Origin: Dryomyza anilis
Lineage: Eukaryota > Arthropoda > Insecta > Diptera > Dryomyzidae
Length of the DNA: 64,000 nucleotides
Assembly (NCBI GenBank): GCA_951804985.1
Contig: OX638135.1
Coordinates: 39,716,002 to 39,780,001, forward strand
Direction of reading: 5' to 3'
Shown: piece after piece, positions 20,722 through 30,240 of the stretch
Layout of the letters: the number at the start of each line of letters is the position of its first letter
Position numbering within the stretch: position 1 is the stretch's first letter
Notes under the pieces: generated by a model
What the model was told of the DNA's origin: nothing
The model's input: only the letters and a program-made list of their open reading frames with translations
Database searches by the model: none
Position numbers and translations under genes: made by a program

Positions 20722-22008
20722 GCATACGCATTTAAGTAAAGCAATATGTTAAGAGTAAGTGTTTTTACAAATTAACTCGTTACTCACTGTGGTTGTCGGC
20801 ACTGCAAACAATGTGCTCCTTGGCATGTTTGTTGGCTGTTGACAAACTTAAATGCCTAAAAATTGTTACAATACTAAAGGGGCGCATTGAAAAATCGTGA
20901 CGAGCGATGACTTTGTTGGGCACAACAACACCAGCGGAGCCATCAAAGTGAAAAACTGGCTCAAGTCCCTCATCGTAGCTTAGATCCATTGTCCAGTCAG
21001 CGCCTCTGGGTAGCAAATTAACTAAAGTATGTGCATTAGAACAGTTGGAAATATCTCGATCACAGCCAAATGAGATGTGTTTCGTCTGAAATCGTAAACA
21101 TATTTTAAAGTTTGGAATGCAAATAACACATTATATTACCTTTAATGCAATCGAGGTATGCAGATTAAGACTTTCCCCATTGCAATACATGTCGCAAAGT
21201 TCTAGACGTGCGTGTGGGAAAAGCGACAAATTGTCAGAGCCGTACGACTGTAAACATATTGTTAAATATATCTATAATCTAAAGATATTAACTTCATACA
21301 TACCGTATAATCAATGCGCTCTGGTATGCCCAAGAGTCTCGCTTCGCACACTCGTCTCACTTTGATGCTAACCATAATTGGGACGGATTCTTTCATAGCA
21401 CAATCATAGGCAACCACCGAAAGAATATGATTGTGTGATGCTTTGTGCGACAATGGTTCGGTGTTCTTTATGGTACCCTCATTGTCGATTATAAAAGGCT
21501 GATCATTATTTAGAATCTCATATTTGCAAACATCACCGTATAATGGGGTACAGTCCTTATCGGTAGCCTCGACTCGTATGATCTCTTTGTACAGACGTCC
21601 CTCATCGACTTCGGTAACATAAGACGGTTGTAAAAATGTCGGCGCATATTCGTTTATATCGACGACCGTTATATGGACATTAGACGAAGCGGAATGTGTA
21701 CCGTCGCAAAATACAGCGACAGTCTCAAAGTGATAGCTTTTGCGCTTTTCACAATTAAGCGTGCGACGTGCTTTTAAAATTCCCAAATTGTTCACCAGTT
21801 CGATCTAATAATTTTAATCTCTTAAAATATATTTGTAATCTTAATTACTTAGATGTTAATTTTACCTGAAATGGAACTTCGTGATATGGTTTCTTTAAAA
21901 TACGAAAATCACAGATTTTTTCCTCATCAACTTTGATGAGTGGCGTGATTTCAACGTGAGTTTCATTCTCGCGTATTAACCCATGATATGACTTCTCTAA
22001 AACGTGTT
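19863..22008 (-). CDS. Cals: Calsyntenin, partial (five internal exons)
   Basis: Spliced product of five minus-strand exons (22008-21866, 21804-21304, 21247-21140, 21085-20788 and a last visible exon to 19863), all with GT-AG borders and compatible phases. Calsyntenins are type I membrane proteins of the cadherin superfamily found at synapses; they bind kinesin light chain through a cytoplasmic tail. Seen here: cadherin-repeat sequence with DINEYAPTF and VEATDKDC calcium-site motifs, then the laminin-G-like (LNS) domain (FSMRPFSIVTIFRH, then NRHHMALFVRNCRLILLLRK and WHHYVLNID). The signal peptide, any earlier cadherin sequence and the transmembrane and tail exons are not in the window. The ORF looks intact. 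The introns within this cluster are short (54-150 bp). The symbol is by similarity to the fly gene. Confidence 0.93.
20788..21085 (-). CDS. Cals: Calsyntenin exon: LNS domain first half
   Basis: Acceptor TTTCAG, donor GTGAGT at 20782-20787. Encodes ISFGCDRDISNCS, LLPRGADW, FHFDGSAGVVVPN and FSMRPFSIVTIFRH. The exon ends one base into a codon that the next exon completes. Confidence 0.93.
21140..21247 (-). CDS. Cals: Calsyntenin exon: linker to LNS domain
   Basis: A 108-base exon (36 codons, phase 0) between acceptor TGTTTACAG and donor GTAATA. Encodes a segment with FPHARLELCDMYCNGES between the cadherin and LNS domains. It is too short for a simple ORF scan; found by following the splice signals. 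Confidence 0.85.
21304..21804 (-). CDS. Cals: Calsyntenin exon: cadherin repeats
   Basis: Encodes the end of one cadherin repeat (VHITVVDINEYAPTFLQ) and most of the next (VDEGRLYKEIIRVEATDKDC to VVAYDCAMKESVP). Acceptor ATTATTAG, donor GTATGT; phase 0 junction into the next exon. Confidence 0.93.
21866..22008 (-). CDS. Cals: Calsyntenin exon (first in window): cadherin repeat start
   Basis: Acceptor TTTATAG at 22009-22015, donor GTAAAA at 21860-21865. Encodes a stretch with YHGLIRENETHVEITPLIKV, matching the start of the first calsyntenin cadherin repeat. Earlier exons are not recognisable upstream, where repeats begin at about 22095. Confidence 0.88.
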
Positions 22009-22094
22009 CTATAAATATATAAAATATTTTTAAAAATTTTATTAAGCAAATGAATTTGCAAATTACACTATAACTTAGTAAAAGCAAACACTAT

Positions 22095-22160
22095 ACATAC
22101 AAATTGGTAGTTAGAGCTCGGCCTAAATTCTTCAAAGCTGTAATGTCAATCTATTATATA
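22095..22160 (+). repeat. SINE tail remnant
   Basis: AGAGCTCGGCCTAAATTCTT, then a CAAAGCTGTAATGTCAATCTATTA-type stretch, is a diverged copy of the SINE 3' end (GAGAGCTCGGCCGAAGTTCT, ACTGTAGCTCCAAACTATTA). Only about 50 bases remain. Confidence 0.55.
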
Positions 22161-22199
22161 TTAGTGTAATAATAATGTGAAACTTTTATAAATATTTTC

Positions 22200-23645
22200 A
22201 GTCTGATTTAAAAATTACTTGCTTCGACTTCGACGATTTAAGCACATTGAAAACCTATTTTTAAATAAAAAATCATTTGTCAAATCAAATGATTGCTGCA
22301 TAAACGACTGAAACGCAAATTCGTTTGAAATCACTTTGCTTACATCACTTTTCTTACTCAAGATTTAAAGCAAAACAAACTCAAATCAATTTTTACACTC
22401 AAGATTTGAAGTAAAACAAATTAGGATAAGTTCACTTTACCGGCCGAAGTGAAATTAAAAAAAAAAAAAATTGTCACGCGCTGCATTTTTGCAAAAAAAA
22501 ATACCAAAATTAAAAAATCGCGCCGCTCGGACCCGTGGTGACCTTGAAAAATCAAAAACCGGTGCACCTACTTTCAAGTACATATGGGTACTCAAATGAA
22601 AGGTTTCCAAATCTGTAATCTGTAATCACGATTCCAAATCTGTAATTGTTTTTCAGATCTGTCAATCCTAGCGGCCCCTACATCAATTTATGTAATTTCA
22701 ATCATATGTATATGTTTTATGTGCTACTTGTATGTAATAATTGAAGTATATTAGAATGTATGTACATATATTTAGAATGTATGTACATATATATCTATGT
22801 GCTTCTGAAAAAATGAAAAATTTTTCAAAAAAATCGCGCGATTTTTTTGCAAAAATTTTTCTCCTGCGGCGCTACAATCTTACAAAAATGACTATTTCAT
22901 ATCAAACATTAAATCAAAATTAGATATATACCTTCTACTTAAAAAATGAAAAATTTTTCAAAAATATCGCGCGATTTTTTTGATAAATTTTTCGCCGACG
23001 GCGCTAAAAACAAAGAAAACCCAACATTTTCCTTCTAAATTAAATAATAAATCAAAAATTAAAAAATAACATTAAAAAAATTGAAATAATGCAAAAAAAA
23101 AATGAATTAATATTTTTTTTATAAAAAAAACCAAAAAAAGAAAAAAAAATATATATAAGCTTAAAAATCTTAAGGTTATACATTCTTATATACTTCAATT
23201 ATTACATACAAGTAACTCATACAACATATACATATAATTGAAATAACATAAATTGGTGTAGGGGCCGCTAGGATTGACAGATCTGAAAAACAATTACAGA
23301 TTTGGAATCGTGAGGAAAATACCTTTTATTTGAGTAAGTGGGTGCACCGGTTTTTGATTTTTCAAGGTCACCACGGGTCCGAGCGGCGCGATTTTTTAAT
23401 TTTGGTATTTTTTTTTGCGAAAATACAGGGGGTAGCAATTTTTTTTTTCGCTTCGGCCGGTAAAGTGAACTTCTCCCACAAATTAAAATGTATAGTAATT
23501 TGGAAAATTTCAATTCACTTTTTTAAATCTTTGTAATTTAAAAGTCTTTGACAAATTATAAAATTTGTATTGAATATTTCTTGTTTAAAGAAGTAGTAGG
23601 CTTAGTGGAGCTTGCTTAAAAGAGCGAAAACCGGTTTTAAGCCTT
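22200..23645. repeat. Dispersed AT-rich repeat split by the long-TIR element
   Basis: 22260-22423 plus 23478-23645 correspond, in reverse complement and in order, to 26300-26020. Landmarks are CACTCAAGATTTGAAGTAAA, TTTTTTAAATCTTTGT and AAGAAGTAGTAGGCTTAG. The 26-kb copy is uninterrupted. Confidence 0.75.
22424..23477. mobile_element. Long-TIR DNA transposon remnant with 8-bp TSD
   Basis: About 330-bp imperfect terminal inverted repeats (22424-22760 and 23160-23477). The ends read GGATAAGTTCACTTTACC and, reversed, GGGAGAAGTTCACTTTACC; arm landmarks are ACCGGCCGAAG, GACCCGTGGTGACCTTG and CTAGCGGCCCCTACA. ACAAATTA is directly repeated at 22416-22423 and 23478-23485. The homologous uninterrupted sequence near 26140 has a single copy, which proves the insertion. 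The interior is A/T-rich with no transposase. An 8-bp TSD fits hAT, P or Merlin-type superfamilies; the termini are not ones I can place. Confidence 0.85.
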
Positions 23646-23738
23646 CGGTGCTTGACGAGGGGAAAACGAGAATGAGTGAGAATATAACAGTGTTGACACC
23701 TTCATATTTCAGTTTTACATTAAATATATCCTAAAATA

Positions 23739-23875
23739 CTTAATAATAATAGTAGGTTTGCGGTATAGAACAATGTTTCTATGAAAAGATGTTGTTATAC
23801 CCAATGCAGAATTGAACTGAACTTCGTAGTCCAACGCACTAACCTTGAGGTACCGACGCTGCTTAATAATAATAG
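23739..23875 (-). repeat. SINE, 3'-truncated copy with target duplication
   Basis: Reverse complement shows GGTTAGTGCGTTGGACTACG and a B-box-like TTCAATTCTGC, then CAACATCTTTTCATAGAAAC, ending in an ATT-type tail. CTTAATAATAATAG occurs at 23739-23752 and again at 23862-23875, a 14-bp duplication consistent with LINE-mediated insertion, although part of it could be SINE tail. Confidence 0.75.
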
Positions 23876-24800
23876 ATACACGGAAAGATACTTAAATTGA
23901 GATAAAACTTTTAAAATATTAATCCGAAAATTGTTTTATACCAAATATATGCCATATTTTTATCGAATTTATGTTCCAGATAAGAAATCTTTATCAACAG
24001 ATTCATTTTCCTTTAAATTGGTATTCAAAAATAAATTTAGATATTGAATAATTAGGTACATTTCATGTAATATAAAAAAAATTATAGTAAATCTTGTATT
24101 TTTTGATTATTATCAGATTATTATAATTGTAATTCAAATTTAAGTTAAATATTAATAAAATTACACAAACTTTATACAATGAGATAAAAAATGCATGCTT
24201 TTGTGAAATTAATCAGAAAGTGGCAACACTGGAATATAAGTTTGTCGATCGTTTCAGTCGAACCTTCTCATGTGAGCATGTTGATGCTATTTCGTTTCGT
24301 ACATACACTGGAAGAATGAAGTATTTGATGTAAAAAGATAAATTTTTGTTTTTCAAAACGCATACATGCAAGGTAAGGATGGTAAGGAATGTTGAATCGA
24401 TCTAATTGCATCTAAACTTATGTAAATTTGGGTAGAAATATGAAATTAATTTGTTTTTCGAATATAGCTGTTGATTTTTTAAGTGAGAGGATTTAAGTGA
24501 GAGGATGTAATTTGTCTGTGCTTTCAGTGTGGCCAGCAAAATAGTGAAGCGTAACTTCAAAAAAATTAAAATAATATAAAACAAGTGTGTATTGGTATAA
24601 TTCAAAATGAATATTGAAAAGTATGGTATTGACTTTATTTCTAAATAATTTTAATGTTCTTAACTTATTGTGTGCTTTTTATAAAATTAATGTTGTCCCA
24701 GTACCATTGTTGGAGATTACTCGTCCATATAATACAATTTCAGCTTATGTTTAAGTTTTTACTCCCATGAACCCTCGAATGGGATTTATATTTTAATATA
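23876..24800. other. Unassigned AT-rich stretch
   Basis: Short frames only (e.g. 67 codons on minus at 24402-24605), no domain recognised. Confidence 0.4.
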
Positions 24801-24802
24801 AT

Positions 24803-25140
24803 AGCGTCGGTAGCTCGTGTGGTTAGTGCGTTAGTCAACGAGCGAAAAGTCGCTGGTGCGTTCGACTATGAGCCGAAAGGTCCGCGATTCGATCCCCAGC
24901 GACTGCCAACATCTTTTTCATAGAAAACATTTTTCTATGCGACGCTATCTCTCGGCAGTAAATGACAAATGGTAAAACATTGCCTATGAAAAGCTCTTAT
25001 CCGCCGTTCGGATTCGGCAATAAACTGTAGGTCCCACCAATTTGAGTACACAGCTTTGAGTACATGCATAGCTCAAATGGTGAGAGAGCTCGGCCGAAGT
25101 TCTATACAGGACTGTAGCTCCAAACTATTATACTATTATT
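24803..25140 (+). repeat. tRNA-derived SINE, near-complete copy 2
   Basis: A-box-like TAGCTCGTGTGGTTAGTGCG from 24811 and B box GATTCGATCC at 24886-24895; body landmarks as in the 4.2-kb copy (ACATTGCCTATGAAAAGCTC, CCGCCGTTCGGATTCGGC, GGTGAGAGAGCTCGGCCGAA); tail ACTATTATACTATTATT. The head contains an extra ~28 bases between A and B boxes, a partial duplication of the GTGCGTT..GAGC segment. Confidence 0.88.
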
Positions 25141-25549
25141 ATAAGTCAACATTTTATGGAGAAAATGTACTGGGGTCATGATCAGGAACTGATTACTGTA
25201 TTTTTAGCTCCTCGTGACACGATTAGTTATATGATAAGCATTATCCTAACATGATCTGACCATGAATGATCATGTTTTCCCGAATAGGGTACATTTCTAC
25301 TATGATTTCTGATTTGCTTGATTAAGTTTGAAATATATGGTTTTAAAATATTTTTATTTTTAATTTTTTTTTGTTATTATTTTTATAATAGTTTTTTTCT
25401 TATTTTGTAAAACGAAACAAAATTAATGACTTGTTAGGTTTAAAAAAACAAATTTTCTACAATTTTTTTTTTTTGCTTCACAGGGTGGAAGGAGGTGGTA
25501 GTGTTTTATCACTATATAATTCTAACATTTTTATTAAGCCGTGACCAAA
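25141..25549. other. Unassigned AT-rich stretch
   Basis: No gene. A TGATCATG-type word near 25270-25285 recalls the TGATCAGG-rich repeat but is too short to call. Confidence 0.35.
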
Positions 25550-25980
25550 GTTTCACGTTGATATCTCAACTGGTAGTGTTTTTGGCCGCTCACTCCATAT
25601 AAGTCCGACCACTGTGTATTGTTTCATTAAAACTAAAAAATAAGTATTATAAGAACCACTGCCTAAGAATTTAATGGGCGTGGTACCTCCCATACAGCTG
25701 AAATGATTAAATAAATATATGTTGCGAACTACGGGAAAAATAGTAGAATGTTTTTCATTAATATAATGCACTTGTCAAAATTTCATCTTGATTGGACAAG
25801 TGGGTGTGGTTTTTGTTTCCATCTCTGTAAATGAAAATAATAAAAAAAAAAATTTTTAAATTTACTCCAGTATTTTTTTTTGTAATGTATGACAAATTTC
25901 TAAAAAGACAATTTGTCCTCGGACAAATTGACTTTTGAGGTTTTCGCCAATTTTAGGTACTCGTTGCGCCACTGATCTCT
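25550..25980 (-). repeat. Transib-like MITE fragment (related to 62541-63510)
   Basis: Shares CCCATACAGCTGAAATGATT, AGTAGAATGTTTTTC, CAAAATTTCATCTTGATTGG and the GGGCGTGGTACCTCCC motif with 62640-62990, and the terminal CAATTTGACTTTTGAGGTTT with 63460-63510, ending in GCGCCACTG. The left end is missing. Confidence 0.65.
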
Positions 25981-25999
25981 ACTCATAAGTCGATGCTGT

Positions 26000-26720
26000 C
26001 GGTCATTTGTTGCTACGCGAGCTACTTGTGAGCAAGCTCCTCTAAGCCTACTACTTCTTTATTTTCGTTTTAAATCACAAAGATTTAAAAAAACGAATTG
26101 AAAAATTGCAAATTTCAAATCACTAAACACTTAAATTTGTTTTACTTCAAATCTTGAGTGTAAAAAATGATTTGAGTATGTTTTGCTTCATATCTCGAGT
26201 GAGAAAAGTGATTGCAAAATCATTTGCGTTTCAGTCGATTATGCAGGAATCATATGATTTGACAAATGATTTTTTTATTTTTGGGATTGAATCATTTGAT
26301 TTGAAACTGATTGCAGGTTTTTTGTGATTCAATCTCAAGACTAAAATGAACAGATGATTTAAATCAGTGAATTAAAACTGATTGCAAAATCTTGTGATTC
26401 GATTCAAAGACTTTGAATTATATTCCGAGCAATCCAATGATTTGAAAGGTGATTGGAACTTATGATGATTCAATCTGTAAATGATTTAAACAGAGATTTT
26501 AAAAAAGATTTTAACAAAATTAATGAATTAAACTGAATTTCATTTAATAATAACAGAGATTGCAATCATTTGTTCAAATGAAAAGATGATTTGTTTGTTC
26601 CAATCAGTAATTGAATTGGTGTCAATGATTGTTTTTTCACATTACCAAATTGTATGCATATATTTTTGGGATTGAATCACCAATAGATTGAATCATTAAC
26701 AGCTCTGGTAATTAGATATT
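26000..26720 (-). repeat. Dispersed AT-rich repeat, uninterrupted copy
   Basis: 26020-26300 is the empty-site counterpart of the repeat split at 22424-23477. 26270-26720 is a run of degenerate TGATT/CAAATGATTT words (for example GATTGAATCA, GATGATTTAAATCAG). Confidence 0.65.
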
Positions 26721-27945
26721 AAACTTGACATAATACTACAGTACATTACTTATGTTTTTGAAATTATTTCAACGAAAAAAGAGTGCTCTTTAAATTTTAA
26801 AGTTCAGACTACTTCTTTAAACGTTTACAATTTATTTTCATGCCAGTAGAACATAGTCGATAGCCACGATTTGATAAATTGCACGAATGTATCTGACGCT
26901 AATTGAGGTCTGACGCTAATTGAGAGAGGTTTTTATGTACCGTGGAAGGGTGATTCCACATAAAATCTAAATGAAATAAAAAAACAATTTATTTCAATTC
27001 ACGAATTGATCACGAATTCTAATACCGTACCTTTTGAAGTATTTTTCAACTATATTCATATTTGTAGAAAGTTCATATATATTTGTTATACGTTAGGGAT
27101 GCCCAAAAAAACCTGCCCCGGCTGATTGACGGCAAATCTCAAACAATATTTTAAAATAATTAGTTATTTCACATTTCTGATGCAACACTGAAGGAAAGAT
27201 AGTACGGGTGTAAGTAATGTACATAGAATTTGACAAAAATATTATACTTTGTGAACATTTGTTATTTTTGGTAATACCAATTATATATTCTTACAGAACA
27301 ACTTGACAAAAAATATTATTGCAAAAGTGTCAATCGAATTATTAGTTGAGATTTTTTAATTAACAATATTTATTATTATATAGATTAATCTTTCACATAT
27401 AAAGTATACAATAATAAAAAAGTATAAATATTTAAAACATACTTAAAATTTTATGTTCCATGTGTGCAGTCGACTTTAACTCTACGCATGCCTGTAGAAC
27501 ATAGAATGTGTTGGCCAATTCATAAATTGACTTTATTTTAAAACGTTTTTATTAGCACGTTTTCTTGTATGTCTGTTCTGTACAAATTTAGTAATTAATT
27601 TTAAACTAACTTCTCGATGAGCTCTTAAATTTTTAAAATTATATAATTAATATATTTAATTTGCATTGTTTATTAAATTTATGATACTTTCTTTCTTGAA
27701 AAAACCAGCTATCTCGATTCTACATTCCTCGAAGTACAGTACAAACAACAATTAATATTTTCACTATACTTCAAACTATTTAATTTTTCAGTGCATTTTT
27801 TGTGAAACGGAGCAGCGTGAACATGCTCGCACGAAGTCCCACGATCGACTATTAGTTTTTGCAGTCAGAGCTTCCAGATTTTTGTAGGTCATCGTCCTGT
27901 AATCGAAATCCTCAACTCTTTTTTCTGAAATCCCAAATATAATAA
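26721..27945. other. Unassigned AT-rich stretch
   Basis: No gene recognised. A GTAGAACATAG word with similar surroundings appears at about 26846 and 27493. The 69-codon minus frame at 27788-27997 has no known domain and overlaps the tandem repeat. Confidence 0.4.
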
Positions 27946-28296
27946 CCACTTGATATTTTTTCAAATTGCGCATCATGCACTCGAGGACATTTAGCAAAAA
28001 TAAAATATATTAAGATATAAAAAAAAATACAAAAACAATATTTAAACAATGTTTAAAAAATGTGTTATCTTTAGCCCATTTCTAAGCTTATCCTTCATTT
28101 TTATATTTTCTATACTTGATATTTTTTTCAAATTGCGCATCATGCACTATCTTCGTGGACATATAGCAAATTTAAAATATATTAAGATATAAAAATATAA
28201 AAAAACAATATTTAAACAATGTTTAAAAAATGTGTTATCTTTAGCCCATTTCTCAGCTTATCCTTCATTTTTATATTTTCTATCCATGATTTTTAT
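27946..28296. repeat. Tandem duplication, ~175-bp unit, two copies
   Basis: 27946-28120 and 28121-28296 align throughout (TTCAAATTGCGCATCATGCA, AAACAATGTTTAAAAAATGT, TTATCCTTCATTTTTATATT in each), about 90% identical by eye. Confidence 0.85.
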
Positions 28297-28437
28297 TTTA
28301 TTTTTTAATTGTGCTATCCATTTTAAAATATTATGGCCATTCCAGAGGAATGCTATTTCTTTCCGGCCAGCACAGATTTAAAGGCATTTATTGAGACGTA
28401 TTTATTAAGAATTATTATAATAATAACTTATTTTTGG

Positions 28438-28530
28438 CCGTAGCGTTGGTAGCTAAGTAATTAGTGCGTTGTACTGCGAGGAAAAAGGTCCCATGTTCAA
28501 ACATTGGCTGGGGCTATAACAACATCGCGA
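28438..28530 (+). repeat. SINE head, 3'-truncated
   Basis: GTTGGTAGCTAAGTAATTAG, then GTGCGTTGTACTGCGAG and CATGTTCAAACATTGGCTGG: A- and B-box region of the SINE family, ending at CAACATC, where another repeat begins. Confidence 0.75.
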
Positions 28531-28930
28531 GTGGAAATTGGTTAAGGTTTGCCTTATTTCGCATCCGTCCTGATCATAATACGATAAGGTATCTCAACCA
28601 AAGGTCAGCTGATTTGATCCTGATCAGGATTGACTAACGTAATCCTAATTCGAAATATACGTAAGGCAACCTTATCCATCCTTCATAAATAATCCTGATC
28701 TAAAGTCTACTTAATGGAACCTGATCTGACACTTATGAAGAATACTGATTGGATATCGTATTCTCGAGTGGAAATTTATTTCAGGATGCGACAATTGTCT
28801 GATCAGGCAGCCAGATTTCAAAGCAGGCAATGATCAGGAGTTTTTATCAGTGCCTGATTCAAAACGTGACGCTATCCGAAGTTCTATACTGAACTGGATG
28901 TATGATCAGGCTTCCTGATCTTACCCTTAT
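28531..28930. repeat. TGATCAGG-rich dispersed repeat with SINE scrap
   Basis: More than ten CCTGATC/TGATCAGG words in both orientations over 400 bp; related in reverse complement to 16785-16930. A short SINE-like CCGAAGTTCTATACTGAACT lies at about 28876-28895. Confidence 0.6.
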
Positions 28931-29039
28931 CCAAACCTTAATAATTCAATTTGAAGTACTCAGATATCGTACAGTAGTTTGATATCCGAGTGTGAGTGCA
29001 CTTGTATATGATGAATAATGAACTAGATACTACCAAAGT

Positions 29040-30130
29040 CTTTTCGAGGGGTGGCAGGCTCTAAAGAAACCCCACTCCACCGCGATGGGTCAACATAAAA
29101 ATTTAACTACTCCAGGTGGTACCCACAAAAGTGGCAATCCACCCGCTTCGGCGGCTGAGGCAAGGATTCTGGAGGCCTCAATCCTCGCAACCAACACTGG
29201 TACGATGAAACTTTCTGCTCCTGTAGCTGGGGATTCACCGTGCCCCTCCATCTCCCAAATTTATGAGACAACTAGGAATCTAAAGGATAATGACAACACA
29301 GTGGTTTCCATACCAGTAGAGGAAAGTGTCGGTTCGGCTATGCCTACGACTAAACCTTCCCTGTATGGCTGGTCGACAGTGTTGTTTCAACTCAGGGCTC
29401 CTTTTTGTCACGTATTTGGGAACATGGTTAGATCGAAGGAAAGTGGTGTCTTAGTAGCATCTAATCCTAGAGAGACCGACACCCAACATTGGAGACCGGA
29501 CCCGGATCTCTGAATACAGAGGTCAGGTTGTCCGATGCCCAGGTGAGTAGGAGAAGGAAGAATAAAGCGAAAGATCGCAAAGAGGCTGAAAAGCTAAAGG
29601 CGACGCTGGAGCTTCCCCAGCTACCACAGCAAAGCGCGATAGATCGGTGGAGGTCCCTCCGACTGAAGCCGGACCATCCGCTGCTGCTGTGGTGGCTGCC
29701 AATGCACCTGAGAAGCGCAATGGCAAGAAGTTTAAAACCTTCACTGCTACTGCGAAACCCCGTAACTCCCAGGACTCGACAGTTTCCAGTGATATTGCTT
29801 CCACAAGCAAGAGCACTGGCGCTCATGTTCCGGATCGGCTGCGGATGAACTGCCTTCAACATCTACTGGCAGAGGTAGGCAAGCAGTATCATATCGTGAT
29901 GCTGCTTGCAAAGCTCTTCGGTTGCAATTACTGGCAAATTGGGGAAAGAGCAAAAGATGAATGATGCAGAAGTAAAACACTGCACCGATCATCTTTGGCG
30001 GCTAGTCAGCACCGGCGGTGTCAGTGCAAACGCAAAAAGATATGAGATGAGTGATGGAATCATGAAGGTGCTATGCTCGTCTCAAGCCAATTTCTATTGG
30101 ATTGCCACAGCCGTTGCTAAAATCCCCATT
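29040..30130 (+). pseudogene. LOA-type LINE copy A: ORF1 (Gag-like)
   Basis: Three successive plus-strand frames form one decayed ORF1: 29085-29513 (Ser/Thr/Pro-rich N-terminus), 29489-29650 (basic SRRRKNKAKDRKEAEK segment) and 29647-30130 (EKRNGKKFKTFTATAK, then DHLWRLVSTGGVSANAKRYE and KVLCSSQANFYWIATAVAKIP). The last part is the start of the DUF4780-like domain, which is complete in copies B and C. LOA ORF1 proteins bind element RNA. It ends at about 30130, where a reversed CR1-like LINE begins; copy A resumes near 33035. Confidence 0.75.
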
Positions 30131-30182
30131 TTTTTTTTACAAATTAACCAACGCTCAGGGGATGCCCCCTATTCGTGCAATG

Positions 30183-30240
30183 CACAGTGTTGATCGTAAG
30201 AAAGGATAACCTATAATCCTTTCTTACGATCAACACTGTG
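30183..30240 (-). terminator. Perfect 25-bp hairpin in the LINE 3' region
   Basis: Arms 30183-30207 and 30216-30240 are perfect reverse complements (25 of 25) around an 8-base loop AACCTATA. The right arm contains the last codons and stop of the RT ORF (minus sense). It is either a 3' recognition stem-loop or an inverted duplication made at insertion; not a bacterial terminator. Confidence 0.85.

Noticed and set aside
22424..23477. Coding transposase inside the long-TIR element
   Set aside because: Frames at 22741-22923 and 23268-23536 lie within the arms or AT-rich core and carry no DDE, THAP or zinc-finger signature.
27788..27997. 69-codon minus ORF as a small host gene
   Set aside because: No domain, no splice or promoter context, and it runs into the 175-bp tandem duplication.
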